The notes beneath the pieces are model-generated. The model was not told the DNA's origin. It did no database searches and worked only from the letters and a program-made list of their open reading frames with translations. From Leptolyngbya sp. 'hensonii' (GTDB lineage: Bacteria; Cyanobacteriota; Cyanobacteriia; GCF-001939115): a stretch of DNA of 64,000 nucleotides. The translations under genes were made by a program, and so were the position numbers. Shown in pieces: positions 46,564 to 55,232 of the stretch; positions within the stretch are counted from its first letter, which is position 1, and the number at the start of each line of letters is the position of its first letter. The DNA lies in NCBI RefSeq assembly GCF_001939115.1, contig NZ_MQTZ01000042.1:62001-126000 (forward strand). Direction: 5' to 3'.

Positions 46564-48480
46564 ATGGGTCTAAAGTTTCAGGTTGCTTACTGGGAGCTAA
46601 TGGCTCCAAGTTTAGCCTTAGCAATGCTGGCTGCTCCATGCTTTGCGATGCCTGATCAGCAGTCGCCAAAAAAACTTCCAGCATCTTACTCCTGCTCGAC
46701 TGCCACCTCTCTAACCCAGCGCTGTTCACGGGCAAAAATTCAGCTTTCTTCAGCAACCCTGCAGACCTCTGATCTGGCCTTGGCATTGCAAGGAGCAATC
46801 TTAAACCTGGCTCAAGCTACGCCCGATCGCGCTGGAGACCGGCAGTCCACCCCTAATCAGGATCGATTTCCCCAACCCGTTCCAGCCCCTGGACCGTTGC
46901 CAGCAGAGCCCCAGCAACCACTAACGCCCCTTCCTCCTGTTGAGCCAACCTCCCCTCCGCCTGCCACCGCCCAACCCATAGCAGTGCGTAAAATCGAAGT
47001 CATTGGCAGTTCCGTTTTCAGTTCAACAGACTTTTCCACCATCACCCGAACCTATGAGGGGCGCTCTGCCACCCTGGAAGAACTGCGAGAAGCCGCTGAT
47101 AAAATCACCCAACTCTACCTGGATCGGGGTTTTATTACTTCCAGAGCCATTCTAGTAGACCAGACGATCGTAGATGGTGTCGTGCAAATTCGGGTGATTG
47201 AAGGAGGGTTAGAACGCATTGATGTGGAAGGCACCCAGCGAGTCAATCCAGACTATATTCGAGCCCGCATTGAACTGGCTGGGTTAAAACCTGTGAACAA
47301 AGATCGTCTGGAAGATCAGCTCAGGTTGCTTCGGGCAGACCCCCAGTTTGACAATGTGGAAGCCAGTCTGCGGGCAGGGACACAGTTCGGCCAGAGCATT
47401 TTGACCATCCGAGTTAAGGAAGCCAATCCCTTCAATGCGATCGTCAGCATCGATAATTATTCGCCGCCCAGTGTCGGTTCTGAACGGTTCGGAATTGGTG
47501 CTAGCTATCGCAATGTATTGACCAGTAACGGTGATCAACTGGCGGCCTCCTATAGTCGCACGACTGCTGGGGGAGCCAATCTCTATGATTTCAGCTATCG
47601 CCTGACGGTCAATCCAATGAATGGCACTTTACAGGTGCGCTATGCTCCCAGTGACTATAAAGTGATTGACCCTGTCTTTGCGTTATTGAAAATCCGGGGA
47701 GGTAGCGATCTCTACGAAATCAGCTTCCGCCAACCGCTTATCAGAACGCCGCGGGAGGAATTGGCCCTCTCTTTGGGGATAGCTCGTCAAACTGGACAAA
47801 CCTTTTTGGGCTTTACAGGCAATGATATCGGCTTTGGCTTTGGATCTGGCCCTGAAGCCAATGGCACCACCCGAACCACCGTACTTAAGTTTGGGCAGGA
47901 TTACGTTTCCCGAGATGTTCAGGGGGCTTGGGCATTCCGCTCCCAGTTCAGCTTAGGCGTAGATTTATTCGGGGTTACGATCAATGCTGCCCCCACACCC
48001 GATGGGTTATTCTTCAGTTGGTTGGGGCAGGCTCAGCGCGTCCAGGTTTTGAATCCAGATCAGGTCCTTATTTTTCAAGCAGACCTGCAACTCTCGTCCG
48101 ACACCCTGCTAGCAGCTCAACAGTTTGTTATGGGAGGCGGCCAGTCTGTCCGGGGCTACCGACAGAATGCCCGTTCCGGGGACAACGGCTTTCGCTTCTC
48201 AGTAGAAGATCGGATCGTCGTTCTCCGAGATGAATCTGGGGCAGCCTTGCTCCAGGCTGTGCCGTTTCTGGATGTGGGCTATGTCTGGAATGTAACCGGC
48301 AACCCCAACCTGCTCCCCTCTCAAAATCTTCTGGCAGGGGGAGGGGTTGGTCTAATTTGGGCTCCTTTCCCTGGTTTGGGAATTCGCCTGGATTATGCCC
48401 GACCGTTTGTTAATTTGAATGATCGGGGCAATAACATTCAGGAAGAGGCATTCTATTTCAGTGTTAACTACCAACTTTAG
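46564..48480 (+). CDS. TpsB-type outer-membrane transporter (ShlB/FhaC/HecB family)
   Basis: A 638-residue two-partner secretion translocator. A signal peptide (about 1-30) and a Pro-rich linker precede the POTRA-type region with AVRKIEVIGSSVFSSTDFST and ITQLYLDRGFITSRAILVDQ. From about residue 280 onward the sequence is a 16-strand barrel with the channel-tip motif QSVRGYRQNARSGDNGF, matching the VRGY/F loop L6 of FhaC. The terminal aromatic residues fit an outer-membrane protein. Its partner TpsA exoprotein is not in the window. A terminator follows; the gene faces the DUF928 cluster. Confidence 0.88.
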   Translation: MGLKFQVAYWELMAPSLALAMLAAPCFAMPDQQSPKKLPASYSCSTATSLTQRCSRAKIQLSSATLQTSDLALALQGAILNLAQATPDRAGDRQSTPNQDRFPQPVPAPGPLPAEPQQPLTPLPPVEPTSPPPATAQPIAVRKIEVIGSSVFSSTDFSTITRTYEGRSATLEELREAADKITQLYLDRGFITSRAILVDQTIVDGVVQIRVIEGGLERIDVEGTQRVNPDYIRARIELAGLKPVNKDRLEDQLRLLRADPQFDNVEASLRAGTQFGQSILTIRVKEANPFNAIVSIDNYSPPSVGSERFGIGASYRNVLTSNGDQLAASYSRTTAGGANLYDFSYRLTVNPMNGTLQVRYAPSDYKVIDPVFALLKIRGGSDLYEISFRQPLIRTPREELALSLGIARQTGQTFLGFTGNDIGFGFGSGPEANGTTRTTVLKFGQDYVSRDVQGAWAFRSQFSLGVDLFGVTINAAPTPDGLFFSWLGQAQRVQVLNPDQVLIFQADLQLSSDTLLAAQQFVMGGGQSVRGYRQNARSGDNGFRFSVEDRIVVLRDESGAALLQAVPFLDVGYVWNVTGNPNLLPSQNLLAGGGVGLIWAPFPGLGIRLDYARPFVNLNDRGNNIQEEAFYFSVNYQL

Positions 48481-48499
48481 GCCAGAACATAGAAAGCCA

Positions 48500-48538
48500 G
48501 AAGCCAGAATTGACTGGTGGTACCTGATTTCTGGCTTC
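48500..48538 (+). terminator. Terminator after the TpsB gene
   Basis: GAAGCCAGAA (48500-48509) pairs with TTCTGGCTTC (48529-48538) in a 10-bp stem with a 19-nt loop, followed by CTTTTCT on the plus strand. It lies 20 bp after the TpsB stop. Confidence 0.7.
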
Positions 48539-48582
48539 CTTTTCTGCCTTCCTGTTTTGAGTTGAATTGAGCACCTGTGCCT

Positions 48583-49425
48583 TTACTCTTCCATCCCTTT
48601 AGGCTTGATCGAACTGACTGTACAACAATCCACCAGAGGTTCTTGAGCCAGTTTCTTCAGGTCAATTCCCTCCAACAAATCCGACCAGAGCGCAGCCAGA
48701 TTCGGATCGTTCGGTTTACTGCGACGCAAGGCGGCCAGCGTAGTCAGCGCTTCGTGCCAGATTCCAGCCGCTGCATAAATTGCCGGAACTTCAGCCACAG
48801 AAGTCTTCTTCAGCTTGCTCTGGAGATCCGGGGCAAAATTCACGCGCTCAATAAACCCATCGGCAGCATCCTCAGCCGTGCGATCGTTCAGATCACAAAT
48901 AACATTGATAGACCAGCGATAAACCTTACCAACTTGTAGAGGGGCCACTCCCGGTTTCTCCGGGAGTTTAAAGCTCATCACACCAGACTGATCTCCAATT
49001 GGGAGCAATGTCTTATAAACCACTTTGACATTTCGAGGTCCCCGCCATTCGTAAAGGATGAACTCTACGGTTTTAGCGTAATCGGGTTTGAAGGGAGGTT
49101 GATGCCAGAAAAAGGTTGGGTACCCAGAAACAGTTTGACCAATGCTGCGATCGGGGGCGGGAGTGAGGGCAGCCAGCGTCCGATAGTTCTTCGGAAAGGC
49201 ATAGGTCTGATTGGCTGGCAAAGGGGGGAGATTGGGTACCAGCTTAGCATCCAGGCATTGGCCTCGAACCCCTGCCGGTTCTCTTCGTCCCGGTAAGCCG
49301 CCTCTAGCAGGTGCCTTAAAGATGGATTTTGCCAGGGTTAAGGTGGGCAAGCTGCAAACAAACAGACCAAGGGAAATCGACAGGAAACTGCGGACCAGAA
49401 GCTTGTAAGGTATTTTACTAGCCAT
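48583..49425 (-). CDS. DUF928 family exported protein (first)
   Basis: A 280-residue protein. I start at the ATG at 49425 (MASKIPYKLLVRSFLSISLG), which gives a signal peptide and has GGAG upstream, although a GTG at 49497 overlaps the previous stop. The mature part begins with RGGLPGRREPAGVRG and continues with LTPAPDRSIGQTVSGYPTFF, the DUF928 signature. The rest is beta-rich, then helical (AIYAAAGIWHEALTTLAALR). DUF928 is cyanobacterial; genes often lie near TPS transporters or CHASE2 cyclases. Function unknown. Confidence 0.8.
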   Translation of the reverse strand: MASKIPYKLLVRSFLSISLGLFVCSLPTLTLAKSIFKAPARGGLPGRREPAGVRGQCLDAKLVPNLPPLPANQTYAFPKNYRTLAALTPAPDRSIGQTVSGYPTFFWHQPPFKPDYAKTVEFILYEWRGPRNVKVVYKTLLPIGDQSGVMSFKLPEKPGVAPLQVGKVYRWSINVICDLNDRTAEDAADGFIERVNFAPDLQSKLKKTSVAEVPAIYAAAGIWHEALTTLAALRRSKPNDPNLAALWSDLLEGIDLKKLAQEPLVDCCTVSSIKPKGMEE

Positions 49426-49493
49426 ATAGTGAAAGATCTCCCCAATAGGGTTGATAAATTGAGATGAGCGCGAACAAAAAGCAGCAGAGCTGT

Positions 49494-50375
49494 TCACCTG
49501 GATGAAACTTGATTCTTACCGGGCAAACAGCAATTTACCAGAGGCTCCTGAGCATAATCAGCCAACTCAACTGACTTCAATAAATCAGCCCAATCCTTGG
49601 CATAAACCTGGTTCTGGGGATTAGTACGCCGCAAGTCAGCCAGGGTAGAAATCGTCTCATTCCAGATTCCCTGTGCCGCCAACAGGGCCAACCGTTCCTC
49701 TGGCTTGGCATTCTGAATCTGACTCAGCAGGTCGGGTTTGGCAACCCGGCGAATCCAGCCTCCCACATAGATGTCATTATCCTCAGGATCTGCGGGCTTA
49801 TCTCCAGGCTTACGAGCAAGCTCGGGGCAGTTCACTTCAAAGTACCAGAGGTAGGTTTTATTGACCTCCAAGGCTTTCACCCCAGCGTTGCCAGGTATAG
49901 TTAAACTGAGTACACCAGGAATACTTCTGGGCCTGCCCGATTTCACTGGTTTTCCATTCCTGCCGTACTCAATTGGATCGCCCTTCTCATCATAGAAAAC
50001 AACCCGACTTTTACTATCTCGGATAAACTGAGTCTCAATGGTTGTTTTGTAAAGAACCGTCGTATTTCTCTCGTCCCGCAGCTCAAAATCAATGGACGGG
50101 GCAGAGTGTTCGGGAACGTACCACAGAAACGTCGGATACTCTGCCAAGGTAACGCTCCGGTTTGATGGCGGCACCAAAGCCACCAAAGCATTCTTCTGGT
50201 TAGGAGCAATGCAGCTTTGGGGATCACGTGAGCCTGCAGGTTCTCGCCGCCCTGGGATACCACGCTGACGCACCTTGATCCCAGCCAAAACCAGTTCTGG
50301 GAAACTGGCCATCAGCAAGCTAGTTAAGATGGCGAACGAAGCAGTCCAAAAAGTAAAACGTGATTTCTTATACAT
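49494..50375 (-). CDS. DUF928 family exported protein (second)
   Basis: A 293-residue paralogue of the gene just downstream, from the ATG at 50375 with a signal peptide (MYKKSRFTFWTASFAILTSL, cleavage after about residue 31). DUF928 motifs are RQRGIPGRREPAGSRDPQSC, LVPPSNRSVTLAEYPTFLWY and the C-terminal RLALLAAQGIWNETISTLAD. Two members in tandem imply either a heteromer or specialised roles. It lies 119 bp after the CHASE2 cyclase gene. Confidence 0.8.
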   Translation of the reverse strand: MYKKSRFTFWTASFAILTSLLMASFPELVLAGIKVRQRGIPGRREPAGSRDPQSCIAPNQKNALVALVPPSNRSVTLAEYPTFLWYVPEHSAPSIDFELRDERNTTVLYKTTIETQFIRDSKSRVVFYDEKGDPIEYGRNGKPVKSGRPRSIPGVLSLTIPGNAGVKALEVNKTYLWYFEVNCPELARKPGDKPADPEDNDIYVGGWIRRVAKPDLLSQIQNAKPEERLALLAAQGIWNETISTLADLRRTNPQNQVYAKDWADLLKSVELADYAQEPLVNCCLPGKNQVSSR

Positions 50376-50494
50376 ATGGGACCAATCCTTATGCATGTAA
50401 ATAACACCAGCGAGAGATGACTCTAGCAGCCTGCACTCAAAACAGATAGATGGTTCAAATGGACCCAATGCTTAGGATGTGAGAGCATCCCACT

Positions 50495-52528
50495 TTATTT
50501 TGCATTGAGATTACTGCTATTTATGTCTGATTCCGATGGGGAATGTTCCTGATTACCCCCACTCTGATCAGCGAATGAGTTGGCTTCTGGAGCAGGATTC
50601 GTCTCAGACAGACGGGCCAGCACCTGGTAGACATCCACCATATGTTGCTTTCCTTTCAGGGCCAAATACCCCCAGTTCTCTACCTGGAACTTATCCCGGG
50701 TATACTCATATGTTTCATGGGCGATGAGAATTCGACAAAGTCCTCCCTGCCGATCTTTCTCCACACTTTCTAGGCGAGAAGCCGTATTGACACTATCACC
50801 GATAATGCCATATTCCAGCCGTTCTTTACCCCCCAAACTACCAGCCACGATCGGGCCAGTGAAGATGCCCACCCGAATCTGGATACAGGGCAACCCCCTC
50901 TGTTTCCAGTCTTGATTCAGCAGTTGCAAATTCTCTCCCATCGATAGGGCGCAGGCCACGGCATTACAGGCATCCGCTGCAATGGCTTCCCGAGTCTCCC
51001 GGGCCACAGGCACCCCAAAAACGGCAATCAGACCGTCCCCTGTAAACTTATTGACAATCCCATGGTAGAGTTGCACTTCCCGCGTCATCACACTCAGGTA
51101 CTCATTGAGCCAGTTCAGCAGGTCTTCCGGTAGCATTTGCTCGGAGATGGTGCTGAAGTTCTTAATATCTGTAAACAACATGGTTGCCGTCAGCTTTTGA
51201 CCAGGCAGTTTACCGTCCTGCATCAGACGATCGCGAGAGTTCCAGAGGGCCGCCGCAATTTCCGGGGAGGCATTCTGCCCCAACAGAGTCATGGTCATCT
51301 GTTGTTGCCGCTGAGCCTGTTGGGCCCGATAGGCCACCACAGCCATCCCCGTCAGCAGCAGGTTCAAGGCTGGCGTAATGACTGGAATCCACCCCTGGTG
51401 TAAAAAAATAATAAAGCCACTGCCAAGGACTGTTCCCAAAGCAGCCGTTCCCCCCAGGCCCAACACCACCGGATGCCGCAAGCGCCAGGCCAGCACCCCA
51501 CCCAGCACAGACCAACCAGATATCCAGAGAATCTCTCCCCATTCGGACCAGAACCAGAAGAGAGGACGCGCTCCAGTCACTGCATCCAGAAACTGGCTGA
51601 CCATCTGGGCATGAACTTCCACACCCGGCATCTTGGGATCGATCCGTTCTGCGGCACTGAATGGCGTATTAAAAAAATCTTTTGCACTGGGAGCAATACT
51701 ACCAATCAGAATAATTTTATCTTTGATCAATTCAGGTGCAACCCGTCCATCTAGGACATCGGAAAGGCTGACACGGGTAGCAATACGCTTGTGCGTTCGG
51801 TAATTGAGAAGTATTTGGTAACTATTAGGATCATTATCCTGATACCCACCAGAGTTTTTCTCCAGGGGAACTAACAGTGCTTGCCCCCACTCAATGTTCT
51901 GGTCGCTGTCCTCACTCAGTTGAGGTTCCAACTTTAAGGGTTGCAGATACATCTGAGCTACCTGAAACGCAAAGGAAGGCAAAATCGCGTCTCCACTGGG
52001 CGTAACTAGATACAAATTGCGTCGGACGACATTATCTGGGTCAGTCACCACATCGTTAAAGCCAACCTGATCTGGCGAAATACTGGCGGGCGGAGGAATA
52101 ATGCGATCCTCTTTAGCAACTGGGAAGGTTGTAATGGCAATGATATTAGAGGCCTTGAACTCCTTGGCTAGTTCAGCATGGCCAGGCTCCTGGGGTAAAT
52201 CCCGATAGATATCCAGGCCAATCACCCGAGGTTGATGACGTTGCAGTTCCCGGAGAACCTTGGCCAGATCTCGATCGGAAAAGGGAACGCCATACTTTTT
52301 ATTGTCATCCTCCGTGATTCCAACCACGAGGAAACGAGGGTCCGGCCCAGGATCAGGGCGAAGCTGAACCATCTGATCATAGGCTTTCAGTTCCAGGGAT
52401 TGCAGCCAACCCAGCGATCGCAACCCTAATATTAATCCCGTAGCTGTAGCACTACTGATGACGACACTCAACAACCCTGTTAGGTCTGGTTTTGCATCCC
52501 GAATGCGCTGAAAAAATTTGATTACCAC
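50495..52528 (-). CDS. CHASE2-domain adenylate cyclase
   Basis: A 677-residue class III cyclase from a GTG start. An N-terminal membrane helix is followed by an extracytoplasmic CHASE2 sensor (about 45-330), two or three membrane helices (about 335-420), and the catalytic domain: LFTDIKNFSTISEQM (first Asp), NKFTGDGLIAVFGVP (Lys and second Asp) and GDSVNTASRLESVEK (Asn and Arg). All catalytic residues are present, so it should make cAMP as a homodimer. Clustered with two DUF928 genes, opposite the TpsB gene. Confidence 0.92.
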   Translation of the reverse strand: MVIKFFQRIRDAKPDLTGLLSVVISSATATGLILGLRSLGWLQSLELKAYDQMVQLRPDPGPDPRFLVVGITEDDNKKYGVPFSDRDLAKVLRELQRHQPRVIGLDIYRDLPQEPGHAELAKEFKASNIIAITTFPVAKEDRIIPPPASISPDQVGFNDVVTDPDNVVRRNLYLVTPSGDAILPSFAFQVAQMYLQPLKLEPQLSEDSDQNIEWGQALLVPLEKNSGGYQDNDPNSYQILLNYRTHKRIATRVSLSDVLDGRVAPELIKDKIILIGSIAPSAKDFFNTPFSAAERIDPKMPGVEVHAQMVSQFLDAVTGARPLFWFWSEWGEILWISGWSVLGGVLAWRLRHPVVLGLGGTAALGTVLGSGFIIFLHQGWIPVITPALNLLLTGMAVVAYRAQQAQRQQQMTMTLLGQNASPEIAAALWNSRDRLMQDGKLPGQKLTATMLFTDIKNFSTISEQMLPEDLLNWLNEYLSVMTREVQLYHGIVNKFTGDGLIAVFGVPVARETREAIAADACNAVACALSMGENLQLLNQDWKQRGLPCIQIRVGIFTGPIVAGSLGGKERLEYGIIGDSVNTASRLESVEKDRQGGLCRILIAHETYEYTRDKFQVENWGYLALKGKQHMVDVYQVLARLSETNPAPEANSFADQSGGNQEHSPSESDINSSNLNAK

Positions 52529-52750
52529 AATCCCTGGAACCTACTACACGGCAGCGATAAAACCTTGCTCCGGTGGGAGTTATGACACTTAATACGGACC
52601 CCAACTTATTATCTCCGGATGACCTGAGCTCCAGCCGATCAAGTCTTTAAAGATTAGGAGCTATCGTAGCAAGCTGCTCTTCAGAAAAGAGGCCCGATGA
52701 ACTTTGCTTCCGATAGATTTAGAACTTTAATCCATCCCAGCTTCAGGCCG

Positions 52751-52802
52751 TGACACCCCTTGATTGCATGCTGCTATTATGGCATCCAGTTGAGGGGTGT
52801 CA
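52751..52802. other. Perfect 10-bp inverted repeat downstream of pmbA
   Basis: TGACACCCCT (52751-52760) and AGGGGTGTCA (52793-52802) form a perfect stem around a 32-nt loop, 10 bp after the pmbA stop. No T-run follows, so it is a poor intrinsic terminator and could be an mRNA 3'-stabilising structure. The rest of the 284-bp spacer before the CHASE2 gene (52529-52750) shows nothing named. Confidence 0.5.
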
Positions 52803-52812
52803 CCCCCCAATA

Positions 52813-54147
52813 TTAGTGTTTACCCGTAACGGAGAGGCTCTCAACAATCAGGGACGGTGTATAGCATGACCCATTCCAGTCTGGGTCATCACCAAGCTCG
52901 ATCAGTTGTTTCAGGGCTGTGTAAACATTTCCAGCAATCATCGTATCTTTAACTCGTCCCAGAATCTGCCCCTGTCTGACCCGATAACCCAGATCCACAT
53001 TGATAGAAAAGTCACCCGAAATCCCCGCTCCGCCCCCCAGCATCTGATCCAAAATCAGACCATCCTCAAGGGTCATCATTAAGTCCAGCAGAGATTTTGC
53101 CACAGGTTTAGGACGGCGAGTTTCTGCTGGTTCAATCAGAAGATTGACTAGACCTGGAGTCGGGTAACTTCCCAAACCAGGACGAAATCCATTGCCCGTG
53201 GTGCCACTTCCCAGGGCGCGCCCCGTGGTGCGATCGGTATAAAACAACTGCAGCACCCCATTATGAATAAACGTTAGGGGGCGAGTTGAAGTCCCTTCAT
53301 CATCAAAAGGACAGCTAAAGGGACCCATACCGGGTTGCTGGGATACGGTGACTAGGGAAGAGATCACCTGCTCCCCCAGGCGATCGCTCCAGGGTGAGGC
53401 TCGTTCAATCACCTGCTTCCCATTTAGAGCTGCTTGCACGGTTCCCCATAACATGTCAGCCGCCTTTGAGGTAAACAGGATGGGAACCCGCCCCGTCGGG
53501 GGAGGAACATTATCCTGAGCCCAATCCAGACGCTGCAAAAGTTGCTGGGCTAAAGCAGCAGGATCCAGACTATCTCGCTGGATCTGGCCGTCTGAAACAC
53601 TCAGAAAATCATCTCCCCGGACCCACTCAGCGCTCATGTAGCAGTTGAGGGTGGTATCCGTATGGCTGCAATCTAACCCTTGAGAATTAACCAGGCGCGT
53701 CATTTCGACTTCGCATTCCCACTCAGCAGTACAGAGAACTTCTGGGTATCGTTCCCGCACCAACATGATCGCCTCCTTACCCCAGGCAATCATGTGATCC
53801 ACAGAGACGCTCTTTCCAGCGTCAGGATAAACCAGCCGAGAGTCTCGCCCTAGCTCGATCGGTTCAGGTTGGTTCAACTGGCTGATCGCGATCGCCCGAT
53901 CAACCAGGCTTTGAGGTTCAACCACACCATAGGCAACAGCCAACCCTGGACGACCATTCAACCATAGACGAAGTGTCGTCCCCTCAGCCTGGGTACTCTC
54001 CAATTGCTTTAATCGATTGGCCTCAAAAAATATTGGCCGAGAAAAAGACCGGGATTGAAAAACCTCTGCTGCTTCAGCTCCTGACCGGATAGCCAGGTCA
54101 ATAAGCTGTTCGACAAACGACTCTGAAGAAAGGTCTTGGGAACCCAT
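52813..54147 (-). CDS. pmbA: TldE/PmbA-family metallopeptidase subunit
   Basis: A 444-residue TldD/TldE-family protein: the N-terminal SGAEAAEVFQSRSFSRPIFF, middle LVNSQGLDCSHTDTTL and C-terminal GGGAGISGDFSINVDLGYRV are characteristic. The HExxxH zinc site of TldD is absent, which identifies the TldE (PmbA) partner. TldD/E proteases trim peptides such as microcins and gyrase inhibitors. TldD is not in this window. I use the ATG at 54147; a TTG at 54153 would add two residues. Confidence 0.88.
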   Translation of the reverse strand: MGSQDLSSESFVEQLIDLAIRSGAEAAEVFQSRSFSRPIFFEANRLKQLESTQAEGTTLRLWLNGRPGLAVAYGVVEPQSLVDRAIAISQLNQPEPIELGRDSRLVYPDAGKSVSVDHMIAWGKEAIMLVRERYPEVLCTAEWECEVEMTRLVNSQGLDCSHTDTTLNCYMSAEWVRGDDFLSVSDGQIQRDSLDPAALAQQLLQRLDWAQDNVPPPTGRVPILFTSKAADMLWGTVQAALNGKQVIERASPWSDRLGEQVISSLVTVSQQPGMGPFSCPFDDEGTSTRPLTFIHNGVLQLFYTDRTTGRALGSGTTGNGFRPGLGSYPTPGLVNLLIEPAETRRPKPVAKSLLDLMMTLEDGLILDQMLGGGAGISGDFSINVDLGYRVRQGQILGRVKDTMIAGNVYTALKQLIELGDDPDWNGSCYTPSLIVESLSVTGKH

Positions 54148-54164
54148 AGGCAACTAGTGAGACG

Positions 54165-54192
54165 TGAGGAGTGAGGAGTGAGGAGTGAGGAG
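54165..54192. repeat. Heptamer tandem repeat (four TGAGGAG units)
   Basis: Four exact copies of TGAGGAG in the 99-bp spacer between pmbA and the Tab2-like gene. Short tandemly repeated heptamers of this kind are common in cyanobacterial genomes. The spacer holds no gene. Confidence 0.9.
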
Positions 54193-54246
54193 TAGAAATC
54201 ACTTCCTGCTCACTGGCTCACTCGCTTACCTGCTCAACTACTCACT

Positions 54247-55119
54247 TTACGCCAGATTGACCTCCTGCAATAACCAAAATCCGGCAAAGGTTTCTGAACG
54301 GGGATCAGTCTGCACAGCCAGGAAATGTACCCCATTCGCCTGCTGCTTGGCTGTCTCAAAGGCTTGTGCCTCTGTTTGCATCTGAGGGGCCGACAGATTA
54401 GCCAACAGCCAGGATTCCGCAGCCCCAGTCTCCAGAATCAGTCGAGCTGGGGCGTCTACAAATCGCAGGAACGCCATTTCCAGTCCTGATATCCAGCCAG
54501 CCATGGGCAAAGCTCTGGAAGAGAAGATAATCACTCCAGGAATCAGCATCGTTGGCGTTATCCCGGCAAGTTGGAGGGGAAAAGCTTCACTGAAATCGAT
54601 CGCCCAATCCGACATTTCATCAAAAGCACCGGCCTCCAGGTTTACAAAAGCCCACTGTTGCCCAATCAGAGCATCAGGCAAGGGTTGGGGCAGCGCCGTC
54701 TCAAAGGTAGTGAGGGAGGCGATCGGATTAGCCTGCCCTTCCTGGTAGCCAGGAACAGTGGGATAGAATTTCTGCACCCGTTCTTGCAACCATTGATTCA
54801 GAGCATAGGTGCGCCGACTCGGCAGGGCATCAATGCCCAGTTCACCGCAGGCTTTTTTAATCATGTTATTCATCTGGCGGCGAAAGAACCGAATTCGGTT
54901 GGGGGGGTGCCCTCCCTTCGCGATCGCTTCTTCCAGGGCTTCCCGTAGCCACACAGAATTCACCTGAGTAGCCGAGCAAAATTTGGCATAGCGGAAGAGG
55001 GTATCGGGCGATCGAGTAATACTTTGGGGGCTTTCGCACACCACCACTTCCCACAACTTCTTGCCTTGCTCGTCCAGGATGGGACGGGAGTAAAAATCAA
55101 GTTCCCAGATGACAGCCAT
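54247..55119 (-). CDS. Tab2/Atab2-family RNA-binding protein
   Basis: A 290-residue protein of the Tab2 family (formerly DUF1092): WELDFYSRPILDEQGKKLWE at the N-terminus, FRRQMNNMIKKACGELGI in the middle and the C-terminal FAGFWLLQEVNLA. In plants and algae Tab2 is required for translation of the PsaB mRNA of photosystem I. A role in photosystem translation in cyanobacteria is probable but not shown. Single-gene unit. Confidence 0.88.
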   Translation of the reverse strand: MAVIWELDFYSRPILDEQGKKLWEVVVCESPQSITRSPDTLFRYAKFCSATQVNSVWLREALEEAIAKGGHPPNRIRFFRRQMNNMIKKACGELGIDALPSRRTYALNQWLQERVQKFYPTVPGYQEGQANPIASLTTFETALPQPLPDALIGQQWAFVNLEAGAFDEMSDWAIDFSEAFPLQLAGITPTMLIPGVIIFSSRALPMAGWISGLEMAFLRFVDAPARLILETGAAESWLLANLSAPQMQTEAQAFETAKQQANGVHFLAVQTDPRSETFAGFWLLQEVNLA

Positions 55120-55180
55120 TGAACCGTTAGTAAGGACTTCCCCTTAATTCTAGGGCTGTGGGGGGCATCCCACCTATGGA

Positions 55181-55226
55181 CATTGCATGATAGAGGCATT
55201 GCACATAGCCCCTCCACAATGCAATG
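55181..55226 (-). other. Hairpin downstream of the serine-hydrolase gene
   Basis: CATTGCAT (55181-55188) pairs with ATGCAATG (55219-55226), with an inner GAGG/CCTC helix, six bases after the serine-hydrolase stop on the minus strand. No T-run follows; it may stabilise or end that transcript. Confidence 0.45.
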
Positions 55227-55232
55227 TTGTTG

